NCBI RefSeq assembly: GCF_036408855.1
Contig: NZ_JAZGJQ010000007.1
Span: 1 to 64,000, forward strand
Length of the DNA: 64,000 bases
DNA from: Olsenella_K absiana
Lineage (GTDB): Bacteria > Actinomycetota > Coriobacteriia > Coriobacteriales > Atopobiaceae
Direction: 5' to 3'
Positions 10,637 through 18,045 of the stretch are shown here, piece by piece. The stretch's first letter is position 1. Each line of letters opens with the position of its first letter. The notes below the pieces were generated by a model. That model ran no database searches, was not told the origin of the DNA, and was given only the letters and a program-made list of their open reading frames with translations. The position numbers were made by a program, and so were the translations under genes.

Positions 10637-11051
10637 GCAGATGATCGTCGTCCGTCGGGACCTCAAGATGCGCAAGGGGAAGATCGCAGCGCAGGCCGGG
10701 CACGCGTGCGTGGAGGCGACGCTCATGGCGCTCGCGCGCGAGCGGCGCCTGGACGAGGTGCGGCTCTCGGACGACGAGGGCTGGGTGTACCTGGACGACG
10801 AGGGCACCGAGCCCACGCCCCTCTCCGAGTGGTTCGACGCGGGGGTGGCGAAGGTCTGCGTGTACGTGGACTGCGAGGAGGACCTTCTCGACCTCGCGCG
10901 GCGTGGGCGCGAGCAGGGCTTCCTCGTCGCGCTCGTCCGCGACGCCGGCCTCACGGAGTTCCACGGCGAGCCGACCTTCACCTGCCTCGCATTCGAGCCG
11001 CTGGCCGCCGAGCAGATCGACCCGCTGACGGGCGACCTCCCGCTCTTCTAG
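10611..11051 (+). CDS. pth2: Peptidyl-tRNA hydrolase, PTH2 family
   Basis: A 146-residue protein matching the archaeal/eukaryotic Pth2 fold, which cleaves the ester bond of peptidyl-tRNA dropped from ribosomes. The N-terminal signature QMIVVRRDLKMRKGKIAAQAGHA (lysine/histidine catalytic region) and the central KVCVYVDCEEDLLDLARRGREQG and VRDAGLTEFHGEPTFTCLAF segments are intact. The start is GTG 10611 inside the MarR gene, with AGGAG about a dozen bases before it. Bacteria normally use the unrelated Pth1 for this, so this is either a second enzyme or a recruited variant. Confidence 0.85.
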   Translation: MAQGTYKSKQMIVVRRDLKMRKGKIAAQAGHACVEATLMALARERRLDEVRLSDDEGWVYLDDEGTEPTPLSEWFDAGVAKVCVYVDCEEDLLDLARRGREQGFLVALVRDAGLTEFHGEPTFTCLAFEPLAAEQIDPLTGDLPLF

Positions 11052-11061
11052 ACAGACCCTC

Positions 11062-11094
11062 GGTCCCGAGGTACTTCTCGCCCGACCTGGGACC
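11062..11094 (+). terminator. Hairpin after pth2
   Basis: GGTCCC-AGGT pairs with ACCT-GGGACC (11062-11067 plus inner bases with 11085-11094), eleven bases after the pth2 stop. There is no U-run behind it, so it is only a possible terminator. Confidence 0.35.
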
Positions 11095-11425
11095 TTAGGG
11101 GCCATCGCAGGCGCCGCCAGCGCAACGTCATGACCACCCCCGGACGACGGCTGGATCAGGCTCCCGAGCGTCGGCGAGGATGGGCCCCGGTCGTTGGCTG
11201 ATTTAACTTTTTGTATCTTCCCATCCCCCGTGCCGAGCTGATGGTAGCTTTATGCGGAGTTGTCAATGAAGCCTCCCTTGGAATGGCAGGCCGCTGGGAC
11301 AGGGGCCGCAACCGGCTCCACGCCGCGGCTACCCCTCGCGGGGCTTCCCTAGGAGGAGACATGAAGGCAGCAAGGCTCGGCAGCGGGGAGAGGCCACAGC
11401 CTCCGCGGCAGGCACGAGGCAGGTC
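11095..11425 (+). other. Leader region with strong but out-of-frame start signal
   Basis: About 330 bases before the lectin/NlpC protein. A short A+T-rich stretch (11200-11265) may hold the promoter. At 11351-11363 there is an excellent AGGAGGAGAC-ATG, but that ATG is in a different frame from the protein read from 11426; the two frames would join if one base were inserted just after the ATG. I see no known riboswitch here. Confidence 0.5.
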
Positions 11426-12904
11426 GTGGCGACCGGATCCCCCACGGGGGCGGTCGCTGACGCCACCGTCCATGCGCAGGGCGAGGTTCCCGAGGGCCGC
11501 GAGGCGGAGGACGAGGGCCCCAAGGACCCCTCGGAGGACAAGGACGCGGAGCAGCCCGAGCTCCCGCCGATCGCCGACGAGGCCGTCTTCGACATCTCGC
11601 CCGAGCTCACCGGATCCTCCAGGAGGGTCGCCACCCAGGGCGACCATGGGACCGAGGGGACCAACGTCGAGAGCGACGCCTCTGCGAACGTACTCGGGCA
11701 GTACTGGCGCACGGTGAGCCTCGGCGGCAGCGAGTACCGCTTCGTGAGCCTCAAGGGCGGCGCCCTCGGCTACGACGCCGCGACCGAGAGGGCCAACGTC
11801 CGGATCGTCGGCAAGGACAGCGATGACGCGCGCTGGACGCTCGTCAAGAACGACGACGGCTCCTACTCCCTCGCCCCCGCGGCGGACAGGAGCCTGCGGC
11901 TCGACGTCTCCGGCGCGGGGAGCGACAACGGCACGAACCTGCAGGTCTGGGATGACAACGGCACCAAGGCGCAGAGGTTCTCGCTCCAGCAGGCGCAGCT
12001 CGTGGAGAACGGCACCTACGCCATCGAGTCCGGGCTCTCCTACCCGCTCGTGCTCGACGTATCCTGCGGCTCCTCGGACGACGGCGCCAACGTCCAGCTC
12101 TGGTCGACCAACGGGAGCGCCGCGCAGCACTTCCGGGTCACCCTCAACCAGGACGGGACCTACTCCATCGTGAATGCCGCGACGGGCAAGTCGCTCGACA
12201 TCACCGGCGCGAGCAGACGCAGCGGCGCGAACCTGCAGATGTACGAGGTCAACGGCACCGACGCCCAGAAGTGGACCATCCTGCCCGGCGAGGGCGGCCT
12301 CAAGATCCGCTCCATCGCGAGCGGGCTCGACCTCGACGCAGCGGGCGGGGTCGCCGCCAAGGGCACCAACGTGCAGCAGTACTACGGCAACGATACGAAG
12401 GCGCAGCTCTGGAGCTTCAAGGACGGCAGCTGGGAATACTTCCGGGGCTTCGGTGCCGTGCGCGAGAGGGTCATCCAGGCGGCACGCGAGCAGGAGGGCG
12501 TGCGCTACTGGTCGATGCACAGCGGCCCGAGGGGCTCGGAGGACGAGGGCTTCGGCTGCGCCATGCTCGTCTGCTACGCCTACAACAAGGTCCTCGGCAC
12601 GGACTGGTACGGGCACTGCTGGTACCTCTGGGGCTCCGCGAACGGCACCGGCGGGTTCGACTACCCTCTCGAGGTCGTGTCCGACCCCGAACCGGGTGAC
12701 ATCGTCATGTACCTCGACTACGACAGCGGCTGGTGCGAGGCGGCGTCGCACGCCGCTCTCTACGTCGGCAACGGTCGCGTCATCGGCGCCAACGGGGAGG
12801 GCTCCCCGTACAGGAGGCCCTGGTGGGGCAGGGTCGAGGAGACGAGCGTCGGCGCGCAGGCATACGGCCGCCTCGTCAGCTACATCCGCTACCGCTGGTT
12901 CTAG
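11426..12904 (+). CDS. Ricin-type lectin repeats fused to NlpC/P60-like peptidase
   Basis: As read, 492 residues from a GTG with no good ribosome site. An acidic linker (about 15-50) is followed by two or more ricin-type beta-trefoil regions (about 90-340) with repeated GTNLQVW, GANVQLW, GANLQMY and GTNVQQY motifs, then a C-terminal NlpC/P60-like domain with the likely catalytic Cys in GFGCAMLVCYAYN and His in SHAALYVGNGRVIGANGE. Such proteins bind wall carbohydrate and cut peptidoglycan peptides outside the cell, yet no signal peptide is visible; the 5' end is probably frameshifted (see the ATG at 11361). Confidence 0.8.
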   Translation: MATGSPTGAVADATVHAQGEVPEGREAEDEGPKDPSEDKDAEQPELPPIADEAVFDISPELTGSSRRVATQGDHGTEGTNVESDASANVLGQYWRTVSLGGSEYRFVSLKGGALGYDAATERANVRIVGKDSDDARWTLVKNDDGSYSLAPAADRSLRLDVSGAGSDNGTNLQVWDDNGTKAQRFSLQQAQLVENGTYAIESGLSYPLVLDVSCGSSDDGANVQLWSTNGSAAQHFRVTLNQDGTYSIVNAATGKSLDITGASRRSGANLQMYEVNGTDAQKWTILPGEGGLKIRSIASGLDLDAAGGVAAKGTNVQQYYGNDTKAQLWSFKDGSWEYFRGFGAVRERVIQAAREQEGVRYWSMHSGPRGSEDEGFGCAMLVCYAYNKVLGTDWYGHCWYLWGSANGTGGFDYPLEVVSDPEPGDIVMYLDYDSGWCEAASHAALYVGNGRVIGANGEGSPYRRPWWGRVEETSVGAQAYGRLVSYIRYRWF

Positions 12905-13107
12905 CTCCTCGCCGGCACCGGCTCGTTGCTCATGGCGCGTGTGCCGGAGGGCGCGATTCGCCGACGTTCACCGCCCGTTCACGGATGTGTCAGTGCTATG
13001 TAAAGCCATTTTCGCAGTAACCGGGCCACGGGCACCGAGTAAGCTGGAACCAATCACAGGTACCTGTGTTTGTTTTCGCGCGATGCGCGACACAAGAGAG
13101 GAATCTC

Positions 13108-14022
13108 ATGGCAGAGGATTTTGAGAACGAGCCCGCAAACGACGAGGAGCTCGCAGCCCAGGCGGAGGAATCCGCGGCTTCCGACGAGAAGAGCAACGAC
13201 AACGCACACGACACCATCGAGGAGATGCCCCTCGTGGACAAGGTGGGCCGCCTCGGTGGCCTGCTGCACCGGTACACCAAGCACCAGGCCGAGGCCCATG
13301 GGCGCTTCGGCGACCCCCTTCGCGGCCAGGGTCGCCTGCTCACGCTGCTGAAGGCAAAGCCCGTCACCACGCAGAAGGAGCTCTCCTTCCTTCTCGACAT
13401 GCGCCAGCAGTCCCTCTCCGAGCTTCTCTCCAAGCTCGAGGAGAAGGGCTTCATCACCCGTGAGAAGTCCGACGAGGACGCGCGCGTGATGATGATCAAG
13501 CTCACCGACGCCGGCAGGCAGGCCGCTCCCGACCTCACCGACATCGACCCCAACGAGGACGTCTTCGACTGCCTCACCGACGAGGAGAAGGACCAGTTCG
13601 GCGAGTACATCGTCAAGGTCACCAAGTCCCTCGAGCAGAAGCTCGTCGCCATGGGCGACGACCCCAACGCCCCGCGTCCCAGCCGCGACAGGGATCGCGG
13701 CGGCTACCGCGGCGGGCGCGATGACCGTGGCGGGCGCGGCGGCTACCGTGGCGGTCGCGACGACCGTGGCGGGCGCGGCGGCTACCGTGGCGGTCGCGAC
13801 GACCGTGGCGGACGCGGCGGCTACCGCGACGACCGCGGCGGCTACCGTGGCGGTCGCGACGACCGTGGCGGACGCGGCGGCTACCGCGACGACCGCGGCG
13901 GCTACCGTGGCGGGCGCGACGACCGCGGCTTCAGCAAGCCCGGCTTCAACCGCGACGACAGCAGGCGCGGCTACCGCAACTCCGGCAGGTACGAGAGCCG
14001 CAACAACCGCGACGGCGAGTAG
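13108..14022 (+). CDS. MarR family regulator with Arg-Gly-rich repeat tail
   Basis: A 304-residue protein from ATG 13108 (GAGAGG six bases upstream). Residues 1-35 are acidic; about 45-150 form a MarR winged helix (TTQKELSFLLDMRQQSLSELLSKLEEKGFITRE, wing EKSDEDARVMMIKLT). From about residue 191 to the end the protein is an Arg/Gly/Asp/Tyr tail of tandem GGYRGGRDDRGGR units, resembling eukaryotic RGG boxes and the tails of some RNA helicases. A strong terminator follows, and it is monocistronic. A DNA-binding regulator with possible RNA-binding or condensate behaviour is inference from the tail. Confidence 0.85.
   Translation: MAEDFENEPANDEELAAQAEESAASDEKSNDNAHDTIEEMPLVDKVGRLGGLLHRYTKHQAEAHGRFGDPLRGQGRLLTLLKAKPVTTQKELSFLLDMRQQSLSELLSKLEEKGFITREKSDEDARVMMIKLTDAGRQAAPDLTDIDPNEDVFDCLTDEEKDQFGEYIVKVTKSLEQKLVAMGDDPNAPRPSRDRDRGGYRGGRDDRGGRGGYRGGRDDRGGRGGYRGGRDDRGGRGGYRDDRGGYRGGRDDRGGRGGYRDDRGGYRGGRDDRGFSKPGFNRDDSRRGYRNSGRYESRNNRDGE
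13690..13930 (+). repeat. In-gene tandem repeats encoding RGG-type units
   Basis: Imperfect tandem repeats of a 39-base unit (13 residues, GGYRGGRDDRGGR), the later copies expanded to 60 bases by an extra YRDDRG segment. Copies are nearly identical at the DNA level, so copy number may vary between strains. Confidence 0.85.
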
Positions 14023-14080
14023 CTGAGACAAGGACCGACGCCAGACGGAGTCCACAACAGCCTGATAGCGGGAATCCATC

Positions 14081-14124
14081 GCCCCCGCCCCTCGGACCGG
14101 AATGCCCGGCCGAGGGGCGGGGGC
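14081..14124 (+). terminator. Strong terminator hairpin after the MarR-RGG gene
   Basis: A perfect 15-base-pair stem (14081-14095 with 14110-14124) with a 14-base loop, followed by a pyrimidine-rich TTCTCC. It lies between convergent genes and could serve both strands. Confidence 0.8.
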
Positions 14125-14170
14125 TTCTCCTTGCGCACGTATTGGGACTTAGGGGCGGGTCGCACCCCGA

Positions 14171-14953
14171 TCAGAGGCCCCTGGCGAAGAGGGCGAGCAC
14201 CCGCTCGTCCTCCCAGCGCACCTCGAGGTCGAACGGAACCCTGCACGCGCAGCTGAGACATGCCGTGGGACCCAGCGTCTCCCGCGGCCCTCCCGGCGCC
14301 AGGTCCTTCTCCGCCACCGCAGAAGACGTCCGGAGAGAGCCGTCGCCCATGATCACGCGCGTCTCGTGCAACCAGCCATCGAGGAGCTCGGGGTGCCTCC
14401 GGAAGTCCGCGGCGAACCCCGTGCCGATTCCCTTGAGCGTCGCCTCGAGCTCGGCCCAGGCGCAGGAGAAGGCAGTTCGCTCCCCCACCGTCGATCCGTC
14501 TCCCAGCGCCTTCGCAGCCTCGTCGCCGAACACACGGCGGGCGACGCGCGCGTCGAAGCCGATGCGGGCGAGGTCCACGCCGACCTCTGCGTCCGGGCAC
14601 AAGGCTAGGGCGACCATTCCCGCGTCGTGCGAGATGCTGATCCGGGGCGTTCCGGACACAGGTGGCCTGGCGGGCGCGGCGTCCATCCCGGGCTCATCGT
14701 TCGTGCCGGGCACGATGGCACCCGCGAGCGCGGGCTTTCCTCGCACGCCCCACGAGAGGTCCTCGTCGCACGTCACGCCGGCGCACATCCTGAGCAGCAG
14801 TCCCACGCCAAGCTCCTCGAGCGAGCGCTCCGGCGGAACGCGCTCGGCGGCAGACGCGTAGCGAGGCGCGACGAGCGCGCGGCACTCGCCCTCGTGCCCC
14901 CTCAGGGTGAGCGTATGCAAGATTGATATGACTACCTTCGTACGGCGTGTCAT
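14171..14953 (-). CDS. 4'-phosphopantetheinyl transferase (5' end possibly frameshifted)
   Basis: A Sfp-type phosphopantetheinyl transferase that would transfer the 4'-phosphopantetheine arm of CoA to a carrier-protein serine. The catalytic core is visible: ISISHDAGMVALAL, the metal-binding EVGVDLARI, and WAELEATLKGIG. The 260-residue reading starts at a poorly supported ATG. Upstream in another minus frame (from GTG 15014) a convincing, high-GC3 N-terminus reads FVLEVPGVGLPSLGDALSAG; it would join this frame if the G5 run at 14897-14901 were shifted by one. The gene may be frameshifted or carry a sequence error. Two-domain PPTases of this type normally include such an N-terminal half. Confidence 0.75.
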   Translation of the reverse strand: MTRRTKVVISILHTLTLRGHEGECRALVAPRYASAAERVPPERSLEELGVGLLLRMCAGVTCDEDLSWGVRGKPALAGAIVPGTNDEPGMDAAPARPPVSGTPRISISHDAGMVALALCPDAEVGVDLARIGFDARVARRVFGDEAAKALGDGSTVGERTAFSCAWAELEATLKGIGTGFAADFRRHPELLDGWLHETRVIMGDGSLRTSSAVAEKDLAPGGPRETLGPTACLSCACRVPFDLEVRWEDERVLALFARGL

Positions 14954-15337
14954 CGCGCAAGACCATCCCCGCGGAGAGAGCGTCTCCGAGCGAGGGAAGG
15001 CCGACGCCCGGCACCTCTAGAACGAAGGCTCGCTATCAAATCCGCATTGGTTCTCACAGTATATAGCAATCCACACTTATGGATTATGCAAATACAATAA
15101 TCGTTATTATATTTCCACTCCCCTCATTTTTTTCACCAACCACTTGTGAATTGCGTATGTTCATACACGTCGCAAAAGAAATCAGTCGCGCGAGAAAGGA
15201 GGGGGACGGAGGAGACCCGGTTCGCAGGCCAGACGTCGCACGAGACCGCTGTCAACAGCATCTTCCACTGGCCTCACGGAAGCTTCTCGGAATCGTCCCA
15301 GGCACTGACTGTCGGACATCGATAGGGAGATGGGATA
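14954..15337. promoter_or_regulatory. A+T-rich upstream region of the first symporter
   Basis: Bases 15040-15180 are much richer in A+T than the genome (runs such as CATTTTTTTCACC), the usual sign of a regulated promoter region here. The part at 15180-15337 is G+C-rich leader. I looked for a second glycine aptamer and did not find its conserved core. GGGAGATGGGATA precedes ATG 15338. The first 60 bases may belong to the 5' end of the transferase. Confidence 0.4.
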
Positions 15338-16717
15338 ATGGACGAACTCAACGCCATTGTCACGAACGTAAGTGACGTCGTATGGAACGTGCTGCTTCTC
15401 TGGCTGCTCGTGGGCACGGGCGTCTACTACTCCTTCAGGACGCACTTCGTGCAGGTGCGCCACTTCGGTCGCGCCATGAAGCGCGTCTTCGGCAACATCA
15501 ACATGAGCGGCGAGAAGGCCGGCAAGGAGGGCATGAGCTCCTTCCAGGCGCTCGCCACCGCCATCGCCGCGCAGGTCGGCACCGGCAACATCGCCGGCTG
15601 CGCCACCGCGCTCATCTCCGGCGGCCCCGGCGCCATCTTCTGGATGTGGCTGGCCGCCTTCTTCGGTATGTCCACGATCTACGGCGAGGCCTGCCTCGCC
15701 CAGAAGACCAAGACCCGCGACGAGGACGGCAACGTCATCGGCGGCCCGGTCTACTACATCCAGGAGGCCTTCAAGGGCAAGCTCGGCCGCGGCCTCGCCA
15801 CCTTCTTCGCGATCGCCATCATCCTGGCCCTCGGCTTCATGGGCATCATGGTCCAGTCCAACTCCATCAGTGACGCCTTCAACTCCGCCCTCGGGACGCC
15901 CACGTGGCTGGTCGGCCTCATCGTCGCCCTCGTGGCCGCCTTCATCTTCATCGGCGGCATCAGCCGCATCGCCTCCGTCACCGAGAAGATCGTCCCCGTC
16001 ATGGCGACGATCTACATCGTGGGCGGCCTAATCGTCCTCGCCATCAACTACCGCAACCTCCCCGCCGCCTTCGCCTCCATCTTCGTCGGCGCCTTCAACC
16101 CGAGGGCCCTCGGCGGCGCCGTCGCCGGCAAGACCGTGCAGATGGCAGTCCGCTACGGCGTCGCCCGCGGCCTGTTCTCCAACGAGGCCGGCATGGGCTC
16201 CACGCCTCACTCCCACGCAATCGCCAAGGTCGACAAGCCCCAGCAGCAGGGCGAGGTCGCCATGGTCGGCGTCTTCATCGACACCTTCATCGTCCTGACC
16301 ATGACAGCGCTCGTCATCCTCTCCTCCGGCGTCCTCGACCAGTGCATCACCGACGGCATGACCGGAACGCCCGTCGCCCAGGAGGCCTTCTCCAACGCCT
16401 TCGGTGGCTTCGGCCCCATCTACGTCGCCATCTGCCTGATGTTCTTCGCCTTCTCCACGATCGTCGGCTGGTACTTCTTCGCAGCCCAGAACGTGAAGTG
16501 GCTGATCGGCAAGAAGGCGCTCAAGGGCTTCGCGATCCTGGTCACGATCTTCGTGTTCCTCGGCTCGCTGCTCAAGGTCGAGCTCGTCTGGAACCTCGCC
16601 GACCTCTTCAACGGCCTGATGGTCTTCCCGAACCTCCTCGCTCTCCTCGCGCTCTCCGGTACGGTCGCGAAGATGGCCCACGAGGACGAGGTCGCGGATG
16701 AGAGGGCCAAGAAGTAG
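15338..16717 (+). CDS. Alanine/glycine:cation symporter (AGCS family), copy 1
   Basis: A 459-residue sodium-coupled amino-acid importer with about eleven transmembrane segments. Family motifs include FQALATAIAAQVGTGNIAGCATAL (about 69-92), GPGAIFWMW, and GLFSNEAGMGSTPHSHA (about 285). It opens the glycine island: a terminator follows and then the glycine riboswitch and grd genes, so glycine is the likely substrate. It is highly similar to the copy at 20884 over its whole length, especially the N-terminal VGTGVYYSFRTHFVQVRHFG region. Confidence 0.95.
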   Translation: MDELNAIVTNVSDVVWNVLLLWLLVGTGVYYSFRTHFVQVRHFGRAMKRVFGNINMSGEKAGKEGMSSFQALATAIAAQVGTGNIAGCATALISGGPGAIFWMWLAAFFGMSTIYGEACLAQKTKTRDEDGNVIGGPVYYIQEAFKGKLGRGLATFFAIAIILALGFMGIMVQSNSISDAFNSALGTPTWLVGLIVALVAAFIFIGGISRIASVTEKIVPVMATIYIVGGLIVLAINYRNLPAAFASIFVGAFNPRALGGAVAGKTVQMAVRYGVARGLFSNEAGMGSTPHSHAIAKVDKPQQQGEVAMVGVFIDTFIVLTMTALVILSSGVLDQCITDGMTGTPVAQEAFSNAFGGFGPIYVAICLMFFAFSTIVGWYFFAAQNVKWLIGKKALKGFAILVTIFVFLGSLLKVELVWNLADLFNGLMVFPNLLALLALSGTVAKMAHEDEVADERAKK

Positions 16718-16755
16718 GCCCCGTCCGACCGACGCGCCCAAAGGCACCACGGACA

Positions 16756-16787
16756 AGAGCGGAGGGTCCCTCGGGGCCCTCCGCTCT
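16756..16787 (+). terminator. Terminator after symporter copy 1
   Basis: An 11-base-pair stem (16756-16766 with 16777-16787) with a ten-base loop and a short TCTGT tail, 39 bases after the symporter stop. It separates the symporter from the riboswitch transcript. Confidence 0.75.
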
Positions 16788-16972
16788 TCTGTGGCCAGAC
16801 CTTGCGCCGCATCGCTAATCGAGCTCTATTCTCGTCACGTCGTCGACCGCTCAGGATTTAATAACAACCGTTAGTCATAACAAAACTAATGTGCTTCCTA
16901 TCTCGCATTTTTCAATCGGTGATGTGCGATTTCGGCAACTAGAATATTTCATAGATATTTCGGATGATCCGG

Positions 16973-17125
16973 CCAGGAGAGACCGCGCGAGCGGCGCCGA
17001 AGGGGACGCGAAAACTCTCAGGCAAAAGGACTGGTCGGGGACGAAACCTCGGAGAGGCGAAACGCCACCGAAGAAGCAATCCGGGCCGTTCCTGGCACGG
17101 AGAATCTTTCAGGTACACGACGAGG
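16973..17125 (+). promoter_or_regulatory. Tandem glycine riboswitch
   Basis: Two consecutive glycine aptamers. Aptamer 1 (16973-17034) is closed by CCAG/CTGG and contains the conserved GGAGAGACCG, GCGCCGAAGGGGACGCG and ACTCTCAGGCAAAAGGAC. Aptamer 2 (17047-17125) is closed by CCTCG/CGAGG and contains GGAGAGGCG, CACCGAAGAAGCAA and TCTTTCAGGTA. A 12-base linker joins them, as in classical cooperative tandem switches. The next start codon is that of a 24-codon ORF (17182), with grdX 440 bases away. No U-tailed terminator directly follows, so an effect on translation or processing is possible. Confidence 0.93.
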
Positions 17126-17181
17126 GCAGCCGATGGGCGCGAAGGACGCCCTGTGGCACGACCACGTCGGAAGGTACCTGC

Positions 17182-17256
17182 ATGAGCGCGCAATTCCCTG
17201 TGATTCCCAGCTCGCACAAGAAGAAACCAAGGCTCCGTCTCGGCCGCAGACGGTAG
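17182..17256 (+). CDS. Possible 24-residue basic leader peptide after the riboswitch
   Basis: The first ORF behind the riboswitch: ATG with GGAAGG seven bases upstream, 24 codons, TAG at 17254-17256. The product begins MSAQFPVIPSSH and ends in a strongly basic KKKPRLRLGRRR. A G+C-rich hairpin (about 17267-17290) follows the stop. It could be a leader peptide, a small protein in its own right, or a chance ORF. No homology recognised. Confidence 0.4.
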   Translation: MSAQFPVIPSSHKKKPRLRLGRRR

Positions 17257-17566
17257 CAGAAGGCCACGCGCCCTTGCGCGAAGGCCCCCTCCTCTAGAGA
17301 CAATTTTCAGTTTTCTGCAAAGTGAGGAACTTGTAACCAACTTGTTCCTCTGGGTTTGCTTAGCTGTAAATTCCATTGTTTTGCATGCATTTAATATAAT
17401 ATGCCAATTCTAGAAAAGTTGGGACTGTATTTTCAATAATCAGTGATACATTTCCGCTCACCTAGTAGTTTTCTAATCGGAAAAGAATTCGGATAGATTC
17501 ATTAATGGCAAGCGCGGAGGTGCAAGACGCGTCAGAGCCGATCGAAGAAGGAAGGAGGCGCCAGAG
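17257..17566 (+). promoter_or_regulatory. A+T-rich promoter region of grdX
   Basis: Between the mini-ORF and grdX the sequence becomes strongly A+T-rich (17300-17470). It holds an inverted repeat GAGGAAC/GTTCCTC (17324-17330 with 17344-17350) and a perfect TATAAT at 17395-17400 with no obvious -35. An additional promoter for grdX independent of the riboswitch is therefore possible. AAGGAGG at 17552-17558 is the grdX ribosome site. Confidence 0.45.
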
Positions 17567-17959
17567 GTGAAGTCCGCGGTCATCGTCACCAACAACCCGC
17601 TGGTCGTCCGGAAGCTCTCGGACAGGTTCGAAGTCAGCTTCGAGGAGCAGGGCTACCTCGAGCTCCTCGAGAGGGTGCGCGACCTCGTCCACAAGGGCGC
17701 GGTCCTTCTCACCCACCCGCAGGCGGGCAGCATCAAGCCGGGAGAGACCCCCTACCGGACGGTCATGGTCCGCATGCCTTCGGCAGGCGCGCAGGTCGAC
17801 GCCGAGTCGCTGTCCCTCATCGAGTCCGCAATCGCCACGACCCGGAAGTTCCCCGTGAGGATGCGCGAGTTCCGACCGGGCTCGCTGGAGGACTTCCAGC
17901 TCGTCGACTACTCGCTCATCAGCAGCGCGGTGGAGTCGGCGACCCAGTGTCATTCCTAA
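17567..17959 (+). CDS. grdX: GrdX family protein
   Basis: A 130-residue protein matching GrdX, the small conserved protein that leads glycine, sarcosine and betaine reductase operons. Recognisable family features are the start KSAVIVTNNPLVV, the middle YLELLERVRDLVHKGAVLLTHPQAGSIKPGETPYRT, and a helical C-terminus. Its molecular role has not been established. GTG start with AAGGAGG eight bases upstream. It is followed at 87 bases by grdE and is presumably co-transcribed with it. Confidence 0.9.
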   Translation: MKSAVIVTNNPLVVRKLSDRFEVSFEEQGYLELLERVRDLVHKGAVLLTHPQAGSIKPGETPYRTVMVRMPSAGAQVDAESLSLIESAIATTRKFPVRMREFRPGSLEDFQLVDYSLISSAVESATQCHS

Positions 17960-18045
17960 GGCATACAGGCGGGGAGGTGGCAGTCACCGTCCCCGGTTGT
18001 AGATAGCACGTGCAAGAGGATCGAGTGTAGGAGGAGGTACCTAGA

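Noticed and set aside
11200..11360. Possible cyclic-dinucleotide riboswitch before the wall-hydrolase gene
   Set aside because: GGCTACC and GGGAC-like fragments are present, but neither the c-di-GMP nor the c-di-AMP aptamer core can be aligned.
13690..13930. Repeats in the MarR gene considered as a CRISPR-like array
   Set aside because: Repeats are directly adjacent, in frame, code for GGYRGGRDD units and have no spacers.
15181..15337. Possible second glycine riboswitch before symporter copy 1
   Set aside because: The leader has GGAGGAGACC-like bases but lacks the conserved GCCGAAGGGG and ACTCTCAGGCAAAAGGAC core.
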